Origin: Nitrosomonas communis
GTDB taxonomy: Bacteria; Pseudomonadota; Gammaproteobacteria; Burkholderiales; Nitrosomonadaceae
Length of the DNA: 39,574 nucleotides
Assembly: GCF_900114745.1 (NCBI RefSeq)
Contig: NZ_FOUB01000033.1
Coordinates: 1-39,574, forward strand
Direction of reading: 5' to 3'
Each line of letters starts with the position of its first letter. Position 1 is the first letter of the stretch. Position numbers and translations under genes: made by a program. The notes beneath the pieces were generated by a model. It was not told the DNA's origin. It saw only the letters and a program-made list of their open reading frames with translations, and made no database searches. Below are positions 1 to 8,287 of the stretch, piece by piece.

Positions 1-102
1 CTGCTGATGGCTGCTGTCGCCTGGAATCTGAAGCAATGGCTGTTAGCCATTTTTTTACTCCATTTCCCGTGGCGAAGAGTGCAAACCTCACAAATACTTT
101 GA
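1..102 (+). CDS. IS5-type transposase, C-terminal end (partial)
   Basis: The window opens inside a reading frame whose last residues are LLMAAVAWNLKQWLLAIF, followed by a short tail and a TGA at 100-102. This motif (LLMAA-x-AWNLK-x-WL) is typical of the extreme C terminus of IS5-family DDE transposases. The start lies outside the window, so nothing can be said about whether the copy is intact. A terminal inverted repeat should lie shortly after the stop, but I could not pick it out with confidence. Family assignment rests on a short motif only. Confidence 0.55.
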   Translation: MLMAAVAWNLKQWLLAIFLLHFPWRRVQTSQIL

Positions 103-749
103 GGCAAGAGAACCAAACCGCTCGATTTTGACTTTATGAGTACACTGCCTTTTAAAATTGCTGATCCAAGATGGTCATTGAGGCAGTTTTTCAGGATTGA
201 CTAATTACTTTCTAAATGCTTAAGAGCATCTCAACAAAAATACCACTTTCTATTATAAAACACCTTAACTGAACCTATACATGGATACACTTAAGGTTCC
301 AAAAAAAACAGCCTTCTTCCTTTATGTCTTTTTATGCTGTTTTATAAAAGATCCGATAACATACACTTTCTTTTTCTAAAAACAAAGTAAATTCGTATCA
401 TAAGTGCATAACCCGTTTATCAAACCGGGATGCTTATCAGCCGAAGTAGCCAAGAGCAAGATATGGTAAAAGTTCCAACATACAATCGACGGAAGCACTC
501 TTTTTTGAGTCAAGCTGCATCAGCGGACTTCTTCATTTGGCGATATCAATTCATTTCATATTCTACTGGTGGAATATTTCCTGTCTTTTCTGGCAACCAG
601 CTGTGCCTAAACCACTTCCCCCATTCGAGACGTCTACGTCACCATTTTAATAAATCACAATTAACCTAGCAGGTTCGGTCACTGTGCCTATAACCACAAG
701 AGCCTTCGGCGACGCTATGGGCTCGATAATCTGAAAGCGTCACACCCTA
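103..749. other. AT-rich non-coding stretch
   Basis: No convincing gene is present. A 79-codon open frame at 430-669 has no ribosome binding site and an unremarkable, low-complexity translation, so it is not called. The first 100 bases may hold the end of the preceding insertion sequence. The last 80 bases lead into a terminator-like hairpin before the first operon. Confidence 0.5.
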
Positions 750-795
750 CAAAGCGCCCACGGTCACCAACTGGCTCTGGGCGTTTTGCTTTTCC
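750..795 (+). terminator. hairpin with T-rich tail upstream of the klcA operon
   Basis: An 11-bp stem (CAAAGCGCCCA pairing with TGGGCGTTTTG, one G-T pair) with a 17-base loop is followed by CTTTTCCC. It has the form of a Rho-independent terminator. It lies only about 30 bases before the first start codon of the operon, so it could end an upstream transcript or act as a leader attenuator. Confidence 0.5.
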
Positions 796-824
796 CGTCT
801 TCCATTAACGATAGGAGGTACACC

Positions 825-1241
825 ATGCTCATTCTCAATGATCCCACTCTGGTACACCGCATCTCCGATCCTGCCATACGCAGCCTGGTACAGCAGAGGT
901 TCTTCGAAGTCTGTGCCGGCGAGCCATACGACTACGATATCCACGGCTACATGGTCGTAGTGGAACCCGGCGACAGCATAGCAGCACTGGAGCAGGAGAT
1001 CGGCTTCCCCATACTGCACAACCTCTTTGACGACACCTGCTACGGAGAACCTGATTTCTCGCCATCCTTCGAAGCGTTGGAGGAGCACGCCGGTTGTTAC
1101 GAGCTGGTATACATCTTTAACGACGAGGGGTTCGGCGCCGGCATCTTTATCCCGAAACAGCCTGGCGTCGATGGCGACCTGCTGGCGATGTGCGCCGAAT
1201 ACGCAGTATCAGCACAGGCGGCGGCGCTGGCGCAGCCCTGA
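825..1241 (+). CDS. hypothetical acidic protein, first gene of plasmid-like operon
   Basis: A 138-residue acidic protein of unknown function. The ATG at 825 is preceded by an excellent Shine-Dalgarno (AGGAGG, 6 bases upstream); a TTG 39 bases earlier is a worse start. The protein has no signal peptide or membrane segment. It is rich in Asp/Glu and aromatic residues, with segments such as YDYDIHGYMVVVEPGD. GC content is clearly higher than in the flanks and is shared with the next five genes. Small acidic proteins of this kind are common in antirestriction and leading-region modules of plasmids and ICEs. A DNA-mimic or anti-defence role is possible but not shown. Confidence 0.75.
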   Translation: MLILNDPTLVHRISDPAIRSLVQQRFFEVCAGEPYDYDIHGYMVVVEPGDSIAALEQEIGFPILHNLFDDTCYGEPDFSPSFEALEEHAGCYELVYIFNDEGFGAGIFIPKQPGVDGDLLAMCAEYAVSAQAAALAQP

Positions 1242-1392
1242 ATACCCGCATCTCACCTCACCCGTATTCCCGAGTATCAGTTTTCCAGAATTCCAGCTTC
1301 ACAGGTTCCCAGATTTCCACCCACCTCCCACCCCGTGCTTCCCGCTGGGTCTGGGCGATCTACATTTCTAAACCACTAATAAGGAGACGCTT

Positions 1393-1755
1393 ATGGAAAC
1401 ACCGCTGAATCCGCTCGTGGCCGACTTCGTTGCCACGCTCGATCCCAACCTGCGCGAGGACTTCGAGGAGAGGGCGGCCATCATGGAGTTCGAGGCCAAC
1501 ATGGACAGGGCTCACGCTGAATGCCTCGCCTTGATCGATGTGCTGCGTCGGCATCCCTCTGTGCTCATCGACGTGACCTTCCTGAAGGTCGAAGTGAACG
1601 GCACAACCCAACATCTGGTTGCCTCCGATCTCGACCTTGCACACCAGCTCATTGCAGATAACGGCGGGGAAGAGGTCGACATCCTCGATCTTGCTAGTGT
1701 GCTCAATCTGCATTACAGCGGGATCGCAATGTTTAGGCCGCTCAATTTGCGGTAA
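1393..1755 (+). CDS. hypothetical protein in plasmid-like operon
   Basis: A 120-residue acidic, mostly helical protein, starting METPLNPLVADFVATLD, with AAGGAG 6 bases before the ATG. No domain is recognised; no signal peptide or membrane segment is seen. It lies 151 bases after the preceding gene, across a pyrimidine-rich spacer, and 59 bases before the next. High GC and orientation place it in the same transfer-type operon as klcA. Function unknown. Confidence 0.75.
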   Translation: METPLNPLVADFVATLDPNLREDFEERAAIMEFEANMDRAHAECLALIDVLRRHPSVLIDVTFLKVEVNGTTQHLVASDLDLAHQLIADNGGEEVDILDLASVLNLHYSGIAMFRPLNLR

Positions 1756-1814
1756 TCGGAGCATCTTATATGAAAGAAACATTCCTTCAATCATCATATT
1801 TATAAGGGATTCAT

Positions 1815-2342
1815 ATGAAGCGTTCCAAATCAGATGTTCCTAAACCTGCCGTCCGCGTCCTGAAGGAGGGTTCCTGCCGCTCGCTCACGGGCAAGTCCAC
1901 GCTGACCTACCACGTCGGCTGCACGGCCGAATCCGAAGTCCACTTCCGGCTGGCTGACAACACCGGGGGCGGCTTCTTCAGCGACGAGTGGGTCGCCCTC
2001 AGCGCCATTCAGGAAGCCTTCGACCAGCAGCAGAAGGGCAAGCCCATCGTGTCCCACATCCTGTTTTCACTCTTCCAGGGCCGCTCACTGAACACGCCCG
2101 CCTTCTTGCTTGCCGTGCTGAAGGCGGAAGGGCTGGTGATACCGCTGGGCGACAAGCAGCGAGGTTATGAGCGTGTCGATCCGGCTGAATTCATGGCTAA
2201 GATCGAGAAGCTGATGAACTCGGCTGTCAATTTAAAGGTAGAGGAGGGCAAGCAATTATCCGAATCCACACCTCAGTCTACCAAGCGCGGGAAGAAATCA
2301 AGCAAGTCTACCTCTGAAGAAGCCAACACTCCAACAAGCTGA
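1815..2342 (+). CDS. hypothetical protein with lysine/serine-rich tail
   Basis: A 175-residue protein starting MKRSKSDVPKPAVRVLKEG, with TAAGGGA upstream of the ATG. The body (residues about 15-130) looks like a compact mixed alpha/beta domain with the segment HFRLADNTGGGFFSDEWVAL. Residues about 155-175 form a basic, low-complexity tail (KRGKKSSKSTSEE) that is probably disordered and could bind nucleic acid. I do not recognise the family by name; proteins of this build are seen in plasmid and ICE backbones. It is co-directional with klcA. Confidence 0.75.
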   Translation: MKRSKSDVPKPAVRVLKEGSCRSLTGKSTLTYHVGCTAESEVHFRLADNTGGGFFSDEWVALSAIQEAFDQQQKGKPIVSHILFSLFQGRSLNTPAFLLAVLKAEGLVIPLGDKQRGYERVDPAEFMAKIEKLMNSAVNLKVEEGKQLSESTPQSTKRGKKSSKSTSEEANTPTS

Positions 2343-2525
2343 GCGACGGAGTTGAATTCCGGGGGTGACTCGGCTGCTGCGTACGTAACTCCAAGCAGCG
2401 CAAGGGCTTCCCGGCTTCGCGATGAAGCGCTCCCGCAATACCGACCCTATACCGAGCCATTTTCAAGCTGTCACTTCATCGCAGTCTTTCCAACTTTCCA
2501 ACCACCTACACAAGGAGGAAAACCA

Positions 2526-2705
2526 TTGACTACCGCCACTACCGCACTCTTCGTGCTGATCACGCTGTACAGCCTCGTCCACGCCGGTACCCGCTGGCTG
2601 GGAATGATGAGCCTGGCACTGCTGAGCTGGGTGCTGGATCCATTCTCATTCACGGCACTGCTCGCGCTTGCGGGTGGTGTTCTTTACTTCAATCGAAAAC
2701 ACTAA
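2526..2705 (+). CDS. small membrane protein (TTG start)
   Basis: A 59-residue hydrophobic protein. I choose the TTG at 2526 because AAGGAGG lies 7 bases upstream; open frame extends further 5' but lacks a binding site there. Residues about 5-20 and about 35-53 are hydrophobic enough for two membrane helices, and the protein ends in a basic tail (YFNRKH). The next gene begins 12 bases after its stop, so the two are surely co-transcribed. Function unknown. Confidence 0.65.
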   Translation: MTTATTALFVLITLYSLVHAGTRWLGMMSLALLSWVLDPFSFTALLALAGGVLYFNRKH

Positions 2706-2717
2706 AGGAGAACCACC

Positions 2718-2867
2718 ATGTTATACCATAACTTCCTACTCGACGCAGTCAACGAGGTGCTCACCTGGGATATCCCGGATGAGGCGTTGGCCGACGCAGT
2801 CAAGGCGCAAGCCTGCCTGATGGCGGGATTCAGCCCCGAAGAGCTCATGGAGTGCGCTCAAGACTGA
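2718..2867 (+). CDS. small acidic hypothetical protein
   Basis: A 49-residue protein with AAAGGAG 7 bases before its ATG, starting MLYHNFLLDAVNEVLTWDIP and ending in FSPEELMECAQD. It is acidic and predicted helical, with no recognised domain. It follows the small membrane protein by 12 bases and precedes klcA by 210 bases of pyrimidine-rich spacer. It is short, but its start context and placement in the operon make it credible. Confidence 0.65.
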   Translation: MLYHNFLLDAVNEVLTWDIPDEALADAVKAQACLMAGFSPEELMECAQD

Positions 2868-3077
2868 GCCACGTCCAGCATCCCATCGCATTTTCTTCTC
2901 AGTTCCCAAACCAGCTTCCAACTCCGTCTTTTCCCAGCAGCATCTCTCATCCGCGTTCATACGGAGGATGGCGTTCGTCTGGAGCAGGGCAGGAAAGCCG
3001 CACGCGGGGGCTAGTGCGTTCGTTCGCGCTGCCCTCCATCTTCTATCGATATACTCACTACATGCAAAGGAGCACAC

Positions 3078-3497
3078 ATGACCACCAATCCAACCGTCAC
3101 CCGCCGGCTGGTAGCCGACGACCACCGCATCGAGCACACCGCGGCCGTCTTCGGTATCCGCTTCCCCTTGAACCTCGAACCCCTCGTGTACACTTTCGCC
3201 GAAAGGCTATCCCCCGACTACGACGGCGGCTACTGGGCGTACTACGCCCTGAGCAACGGCGGCTTCTACATGTCGCCAGACTCTGGCCGCGCCTTCAATG
3301 TATCCTGCGATAACGGCTACAAGGGCGTGCTGTCGGCGGACGGGCTCGGCATAACCGTTTGCCTCTACGCCTACAGCCACCTGTCGTTCAGCGGCGATGG
3401 CGAGTTCGCCGAGGTTTGCGCCCAGCAATACCACTGGCTGAGGGATTACATGCTGGACCTCCCCGAGTCCCTGGCTATCCTAGGAGCCACCGACTGA
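3078..3497 (+). CDS. klcA: antirestriction protein, KlcA/ArdB family
   Basis: A 139-residue protein of normal length for the ArdB/KlcA family. These cytoplasmic proteins protect incoming plasmid or ICE DNA from type I restriction enzymes, without mimicking DNA. The family core is plain: FAERLSPDYDGGYWAYYALS, then NGGFYMSPD, a LSADG-type turn, and the YHWLRDYMLDLPES segment near the C terminus. The start has AAAGGAG 7 bases upstream. It is the last gene of the GC-rich operon beginning at 825. Its presence is good evidence that this block came from a conjugative element. The target restriction system is not visible in this window. Confidence 0.9.
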   Translation: MTTNPTVTRRLVADDHRIEHTAAVFGIRFPLNLEPLVYTFAERLSPDYDGGYWAYYALSNGGFYMSPDSGRAFNVSCDNGYKGVLSADGLGITVCLYAYSHLSFSGDGEFAEVCAQQYHWLRDYMLDLPESLAILGATD

Positions 3498-3549
3498 GGC
3501 CGGCGGGGTGAGGGCAGAGGCATTCCGGGCATGGCGCGCCAGGGTGCCG

Positions 3550-3890
3550 CCGGGTCACCGCCTTCACCGCCTTCGCCGCCCTTTCTCCCCGTATGCGCGC
3601 AAGTGCCGCACCGTCGGGCGGGCCGGCCGGCGAGCGGGCGGGTGACTGCACAGGTTTGCCGCCACGGCGCCACGTTTCCCCGAAATCCATGCCTGGCGTG
3701 GGTCTCGGTGTGGCGGATGAAGCGCAACGTGTCCGCAACGGGCCCGGCTGGGGCACTCCCCGTTGCGGCGTGGCGCATCCCGGCTTCATCCGCAACGCTG
3801 CCGCCACACCAAAACCCATGCCAGCCATCGATGTTGCGGCGTTGCGGCATTTTGTGGGGGGGGCGCCCCGGGCGGCGGGGTGCCGCGTGC
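3550..3890. repeat. dispersed GC-rich inverted-repeat element, family A, copy 1
   Basis: Related to copies at 8001-8097, 11430-11638 and 13707-13885. The left part carries TTTGCCGCCACGGCGCCACG and the right part the inverse, GTTGCGGCGTTGCGGCATTTT, near 3829. The core shares ATGCCWGSCATSG-like blocks. A pyrimidine block at 3557-3598 (CACCGCCTTCACCGCCTTCG) matches family B. Long open frames on both strands here come from the repeat and are not genes. Confidence 0.7.
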
Positions 3891-3978
3891 GGGCTGTACA
3901 CACCGCATAACCGCATAGGGTGGTTGTAGCTGAAACACAAGAGAGATTGTCTTATCTATTCACAAAGGATAACCAGAT

Positions 3979-4266
3979 ATGACTCGAATACTCATGATCA
4001 TGATATTTACGGTTAGCTCGCTAGCCTTCAGCAATGATGAGCACGCACCGAAGGAAAGGCGAATTTATCAAACGGATTCAATAGGTACTGTTGTCACAGA
4101 TAGGCCGCCCTATGTCATTCAATGGGATGGACGCATCCTTCCCACCGATAGCATTGGCACGAGGGATGCGGGAAGCCATAATCAATACAGAATCATCGAA
4201 GATAGAGTTTATGAAACGGATTCGATTGGCACGGTCAGGCCCGAGAGACCACTGAGGACAAGGTAA
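3979..4266 (+). CDS. small exported protein with three TDSIGT motifs
   Basis: A 95-residue protein with a Shine-Dalgarno (AAAGGA) 8 bases before the ATG. Residues 1-17 form a short signal peptide (MTRILMIMIFTVSSLAFS), so the product should be periplasmic or secreted. The mature part contains three spaced repeats: YQTDSIGTV, LPTDSIGTR and YETDSIGTV, about 25-30 residues apart, separated by charged, proline-containing linkers. I do not know the family. The repeat suggests a short beta-strand or turn unit, perhaps a ligand- or peptidoglycan-facing surface. It stands alone between a repeat and a convergent gene. Confidence 0.6.
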   Translation: MTRILMIMIFTVSSLAFSNDEHAPKERRIYQTDSIGTVVTDRPPYVIQWDGRILPTDSIGTRDAGSHNQYRIIEDRVYETDSIGTVRPERPLRTR

Positions 4267-4485
4267 TGTGACCTTTCAACCTCTTTGCTATCCATGCGGC
4301 TATTGCATAATGGATAGCGAGGAGGAGGTGGCGCTTATCGGCAAGGCATTCATTCAGGATATTTGAGTGAAAATTAGAAGCATCCACATAGAAGTGTAAT
4401 AGCTCAAACTTGATCTGATAGCTTCAATAATTTATATTCATTCAATACATTGATTGACTTAATTTGACGCAAACTACACTGTGAG

Positions 4486-5325
4486 TTAGGTGGCACACGT
4501 CGGCCATCGAAACACAGCCTCAATCGCCGAGTGATCACTAAGACCACGTTCTCGAAACTCGTGGATATATCTGCATTGCTCTGCCCTCAGGGACGGTGAC
4601 GCGAACACATGATCGAACCGTCGCCCGAGCTGGAACATGCCTCGGAATACCCAGCTCGCTTCCACTCTGTCGTAACCATGAAGCTGACGGTAAACGTCGG
4701 GCAAGCCCCACGCCGCGAGACCAGTCAAAACTTGCCGCTCGCCACGATCCCAGTCAGACCCAGCACGACCGTGTATTGTCCTGGCAATTCGCCAGCCATT
4801 GAGTCCTGGGCGCTGTCCCCAGGTTACGACCTCTCCGGTCGATAGTTCCTCACGGGGCGTATTGAAATCCCCGCAGAGGATTCTTGGCCGTTCTTCTGGA
4901 CACGCAAGCCCGGCGTACAAGCCGTCTAGATGATCGATCTTCACCCATTTGTTGCTTGATCCAGGTGGCACATGTGTGTTGTGGATCTCCACATGACCAG
5001 CCAACGTCATCAGAGTTACGCTGAGCACACGCTCCGGCCATGGCACGGTAAAGCGGCCGGGAGGCTCCGAGATGAGCTGGCAGCGGCTCGCAGTAAGTTG
5101 ACCGTATCGACGGCGTCCAGTTAGCTCACTCCGCGACCCAGCCAAGGAAAATGAATCCGCCACATGGCGAAGACCAGCGTTTGCAAGCATGGTGCGCAGG
5201 GCAAAAACCGTTGTCGGCGTGACTTCCTGCAGCGCTACGACGTCAGGCTTTAGAGCCACCAGCGCTGCAACCTGATTCTCCAGGTTTCGCTGCCGAGAGT
5301 TGAGGTTCCACGAGATCAGACGCAT
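4486..5325 (-). CDS. endonuclease/exonuclease/phosphatase family protein (ExoIII-like)
   Basis: A 279-residue metal-dependent phosphodiesterase of the EEP fold. The ordered catalytic motifs are all present: SWNLN near the N terminus, a metal-binding Glu in VVALQEVTP, HNTHVPPGSS, LCGDFNTPREE (Asp/Asn), and the C-terminal RGLSDHSAIEAVF with the Asp-His pair. An exonuclease III-like or AP-endonuclease-like activity is likely; the substrate is unknown. I choose the ATG giving MRLISWNLN, the usual family start, over one 11 codons upstream. The stop codon lies inside ACCTAAC, and a GTTAAGT heptamer lies 25 bases before the start. Both resemble integron cassette boundaries. Confidence 0.88.
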   Translation of the reverse strand: MRLISWNLNSRQRNLENQVAALVALKPDVVALQEVTPTTVFALRTMLANAGLRHVADSFSLAGSRSELTGRRRYGQLTASRCQLISEPPGRFTVPWPERVLSVTLMTLAGHVEIHNTHVPPGSSNKWVKIDHLDGLYAGLACPEERPRILCGDFNTPREELSTGEVVTWGQRPGLNGWRIARTIHGRAGSDWDRGERQVLTGLAAWGLPDVYRQLHGYDRVEASWVFRGMFQLGRRFDHVFASPSLRAEQCRYIHEFRERGLSDHSAIEAVFRWPTCAT

Positions 5326-5472
5326 ACAATCGCAAAATAACCGATAGTCACTTAACACCCAGTTTCAGCTGCGGGCTAGCCAAAGATTTGATGGTGCTTC
5401 TCAATTACGTCTTTTATACGTAACACTAGGTTTGGGTTGTCATTCATAAAGCACTAACCATAGTATTTACTT

Positions 5473-6186
5473 TCATTCTTCGGCAATGAGCGCTCGGATA
5501 CCTGGAGCGATTTCATTCTCCAGTGCACGAATCGATTGAATGATTTGTGTGCCAAGCTGCCGAGTATTGAACTCGTTGCCTCGACTATTCAGGAGGCCAA
5601 CATTCAGCTGTACTGCCAGCTCTCTGAGAACAGGTTTCACTGGCTGCACAGACACACCTTCGCGCTCCACCTCAATGGTTCCACTCTCAAGCTCTCGCAC
5701 TAGGTAGCCTTCATATCGAACTTCACTTGTGGTAGCTGCTCTTCGACTTGGCCTTGTGCGGGTGAGAAGCTTGGATAACGTGAGTGTGCGCTTTCCGACT
5801 GTAGTAGGTGACAGCATTGGCATGACATCTGCGAGGGGAGCATCCAAGAGCACTTCGATTTGCATCTCCTCCGTATTCAATCGCAGCACGATCACACGAT
5901 CCACAAATTCAAGAGAGTTCGCACTGAAGGCGATATGGCCGGCGGTGCTCATCATGGCCGTTGTTTTGACCGATATGCGCTCTCCATTGCCGCTCACCAC
6001 ATCGTAACCAGGTTGATTTACCTGTTGGGCCATTTGCCCGTTTGAGATGAGAGCCGCGTAAAGCTCGCCGATGCGACCGCAGAGGTGCCGCAACTCTGTC
6101 GGCTCAACTCCCCATAGCAGTTCACGTTCGAACCATGCCATAGCCTCACCAAGTGACTGGATAAGCTGCATCTGTGTAAGTGCCAT
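5473..6186 (-). CDS. DUF6998-like protein, possible PD-(D/E)XK nuclease fold
   Basis: A 237-residue cytoplasmic protein with AGGAG 5 bases before its ATG. The N-terminal half contains the conserved series ELRHLCGRIGELYAALISNG, then QPGYDVVS, ERISVKTTAM and FVDRVIVLRLNTEEMQIEVL. From memory it matches proteins annotated DUF6998. The spacing of Glu (GRIGELY), Asp (GYDVV) and Lys (SVKTT) resembles a PD-(D/E)XK nuclease core; that is an inference. The C terminus carries GNEFNTRQLGTQIIQS, a conserved tail. It stands alone on the minus strand with about 350 bases on its 5' side. A nuclease or DNA-binding role is possible. Confidence 0.7.
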   Translation of the reverse strand: MALTQMQLIQSLGEAMAWFERELLWGVEPTELRHLCGRIGELYAALISNGQMAQQVNQPGYDVVSGNGERISVKTTAMMSTAGHIAFSANSLEFVDRVIVLRLNTEEMQIEVLLDAPLADVMPMLSPTTVGKRTLTLSKLLTRTRPSRRAATTSEVRYEGYLVRELESGTIEVEREGVSVQPVKPVLRELAVQLNVGLLNSRGNEFNTRQLGTQIIQSIRALENEIAPGIRALIAEE

Positions 6187-6539
6187 GGATTCTCCTCAGG
6201 GGTTATAACTACAATTGGACGTTTGAATCGACGCAGTATAATACGTCAGAAATGAAATCCAACTCGGTTAACTGCATATTCTTTCCGTATATTTTGTAAA
6301 TGTGTACATTTTTCATCTCATGAAAACTTGTTAGATCAAGAATATGGTGGATAGATAAGCTTTTTGAATATGGTGTACTATCGTCTCAAGCTCAAACATT
6401 ACAGCTATCGTATTGAGTAATCCGTATTTTACGAAAGGATCGTGCCAGTACGAATATTAAGATGTTATGCATCAGATTGGCGATTGGTTCCATAGCGAAC
6501 CAATCCCTCAGGTTTTCGGCTGGGTTGCCGCAGCTCATA
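6187..6539. other. AT-rich intergenic region with 9-bp hairpin
   Basis: No gene is seen. A perfect inverted repeat, GATTGGTTC at 6482-6490 and GAACCAATC at 6497-6505 with a 6-base loop, lies 35 bases beyond the stop of the TPR gene. It could act as a transcription end or mRNA-stabilising stem for that gene, although no T-tract follows. Confidence 0.5.
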
Positions 6540-7013
6540 TTATGCTAATCGAGCCGCGACTTCTGAGCGAGCGCACCTGGTCACACTAAACTGCAGTGCT
6601 TCACGCTGTATCGCCATTGCCGCTTGAAAATCACTTGCTTCAGCATGAGCGGCAGCGAAAGTTTGTAGATACATGCGATGCTTCCAGTCACTTGTCAGCT
6701 TGTTTCTCTCCTGGGCAATTCTCAGCGCAGCAGCCGCATCTTTGACAGCTAAAACGCCATTCAAATACCTCGCGTCCGGGCATGTGGCCAGAAGACTCGC
6801 CCGAGCGCAAAGCGCGTGAGCGAATTGGGGATCAAGCTGAATTGCCATGTTGTAAAGCTCCAGCGCTTCCGAATATCGTCTTTTCCAGTGCAGCCAGAGT
6901 ACCATGAAGTCGTACGCATATGGATCATTCGGATCAAGCGCTATCTCAGCTTCAAATCGCTTGACTGCGGAGACTATCTTCGGATCTAACTCTCGTTCCA
7001 TCAGCGTTGTCAT
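6540..7013 (-). CDS. tetratricopeptide-repeat protein
   Basis: A 157-residue helical protein. Helix pairs with TPR spacing are visible: DPNDPYAYDFMVLWLHWKRR followed by YSEALELYNMAIQLDPQFAH, a canonical TPR, then ALCARASLLAT, and a last pair including AEASDFQAAMAIQREALQF. It probably acts as a protein-interaction scaffold in the cytoplasm. I choose the ATG at 7013 because GGAGG lies 5 bases upstream; an upstream in-frame ATG lacks one. No partner gene is linked. It has the look of a lone accessory or cassette gene. Confidence 0.75.
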   Translation of the reverse strand: MTTLMERELDPKIVSAVKRFEAEIALDPNDPYAYDFMVLWLHWKRRYSEALELYNMAIQLDPQFAHALCARASLLATCPDARYLNGVLAVKDAAAALRIAQERNKLTSDWKHRMYLQTFAAAHAEASDFQAAMAIQREALQFSVTRCARSEVAARLA

Positions 7014-7058
7014 AGCATCCTCCATGCATAGCAAGGTAATAATATGGTTTACATACAT

Positions 7059-7115
7059 TTTCCATGCTTTAGCATTAACAGCAACAAAGCTGTTACAGTT
7101 GTCAGGTTTGTCAAC
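7059..7115 (-). repeat. tandem-hairpin element U, copy 1, 5' of TPR gene
   Basis: Contains ATGCTTTAGCAT (self-complementary) and AACAGC-N6-GCTGTT side by side. The same arrangement recurs 5' of the minus-strand genes at 7866 (7892-7950) and, more degenerate, at 13251 (13290-13352). It may be a shared promoter/leader or a cassette boundary. Confidence 0.5.
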
Positions 7116-7272
7116 TATATAATCTTAAATCTGGTGGTATGAACCTGGAGTATCCAAGATCGCCGGCAGCATCGTCAATTTGATAAGCACTAATGCAACA
7201 GCACAACGAGCCAGCTGTCAGCGTCACGTCTGACGAATACATGGTACGCCAATTGTCTTCTCCATTGCCGTG

Positions 7273-7866
7273 TTAAGTGGCACTCCGATAGGGTACATAC
7301 CCATAGTACTTGGGCCGATCATCAAGTCGGACGTGCAACCATGACACACCAGCTCCAGCAGTGCTCAACCAGACCGGCTTCACTCCCAACCGCCGCTCCA
7401 TCGCACTGCCAACCGACCGCCAGAGCGAATGTCGCTGGCGCGCTGGTGCTTGCCGGAGAAACGCTCCGAGATGACCATAGCCGGTAATGGGACCTCGCGG
7501 ACACGGTACAACCATGAGCGCGTCCCTGCCCAAATTCGAAAACTCCACCACTTCGTCTTGGGGCGCGCGGTTGAAGTGTTCAGCAAATGCTTCGGAGTCC
7601 GGCTTACTTGCCAGGCCAGGGCTATCCAGCAGTACAAACTCAAAGGGGCGATCGGCAGAAGCGGTTGTGATCGGCGGAGTCTCCCAACAGAACGTAGAAA
7701 ATGGCGAGTCTGCCAACAGGCCAATGAAAAATGAGCAGAAATCTTCATTACTCTGCCACAGATACAAGACTTCAGCGTACGAAATGGACGATGAATCAAG
7801 GTGGATTGTGACCTGGATCACGCGACCATTGGCCAACTTCTCAATTCGTGGTGTCCACATATGCAC
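7273..7866 (-). CDS. DUF6940-like protein
   Basis: A 197-residue protein of unknown function. Recognisable conserved pieces are FCWETPPITT, FEFVLLDSPGL, LMVVPCPRG and YGHLGAFLRQAP in the middle, with LSTAGAGVSWLHVRLDDRPKY and a YGYVPY end. From memory these match the family annotated DUF6940. No membrane segment or signal is visible. The GTG start at 7866 has AAGG 7 bases upstream; an ATG two codons on is possible. The stop codon is embedded in GCCACTTAAC, similar to an attC R'' box. Element U lies just 5'. Such single genes are common in integron arrays, but a full attC is not visible here. Confidence 0.75.
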   Translation of the reverse strand: MHMWTPRIEKLANGRVIQVTIHLDSSSISYAEVLYLWQSNEDFCSFFIGLLADSPFSTFCWETPPITTASADRPFEFVLLDSPGLASKPDSEAFAEHFNRAPQDEVVEFSNLGRDALMVVPCPRGPITGYGHLGAFLRQAPARQRHSLWRSVGSAMERRLGVKPVWLSTAGAGVSWLHVRLDDRPKYYGYVPYRSAT

Positions 7867-7891
7867 TTTGTCGCCTTACAAATAATTATAT

Positions 7892-7950
7892 ATCTTCCAT
7901 GCTTTCAGCATTAATAGCAAGAATATTGCTATATTTGTTAGATTTGCTAG
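7892..7950 (-). repeat. tandem-hairpin element U, copy 2, 5' of DUF6940-like gene
   Basis: ATGCTTTCAGCAT is followed by ATAGCAA-N5-TTGCTAT, a perfect 7-bp stem. Layout and flanking sequence parallel the copy at 7059-7115, including the TTTGTTAGATTTG-like outer edge. Confidence 0.5.
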
Positions 7951-8000
7951 GGGCATCCACAGCCAGGGTAGGGCGAGAGGTGCGTGCCATTTCCCTGAAA

Positions 8001-8097
8001 TTGCCGCCACGGCGCAACGTTTTCTCGAAAGTCATGCTAGGCATAGCACTCCGCGTTGCGGATAAAACGCAACAGATCCGCAACCTGCCCGCCACAT
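8001..8097. repeat. dispersed repeat family A, copy 2 (left half only)
   Basis: Begins TTGCCGCCACGGCGCAACGT and continues through the shared CATAGCACTCCGCGTTGCGG block to ATCCGCAACCTG. The right-hand inverted half seen in the copy at 11430-11638 is missing. The remaining sequence to 8287 holds only the upstream region of the next gene. Confidence 0.7.
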
Positions 8098-8287
8098 GAG
8101 TGTGCGCTGGAGTAGTGTAGTGCATCCGGGAATCATTCTTTCTGTGTGGTGGCAGTTTCACTAGAAACAGAGAGCCCCAGCGGTAGATGGTACGGGGGGG
8201 CAGAAATCTTGATTTCTGAAAATCTGGAAGGCTGAAATTCTCTTATTCTCTTAGAATGAGGTTTTCAATTCCAGGAGAGCCAACCGG

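Noticed and set aside
430..669. 79-codon plus-strand open frame
   Set aside because: No ribosome binding site, no recognisable product and no neighbour in an operon.
3446..3940. Long open frames on both strands over repeat A1
   Set aside because: They follow the GC-rich repeat, lack ribosome binding sites and recur as similar strings in every copy of the repeat; also true at 11138-11777, 13813-14482 and 18192-18618.
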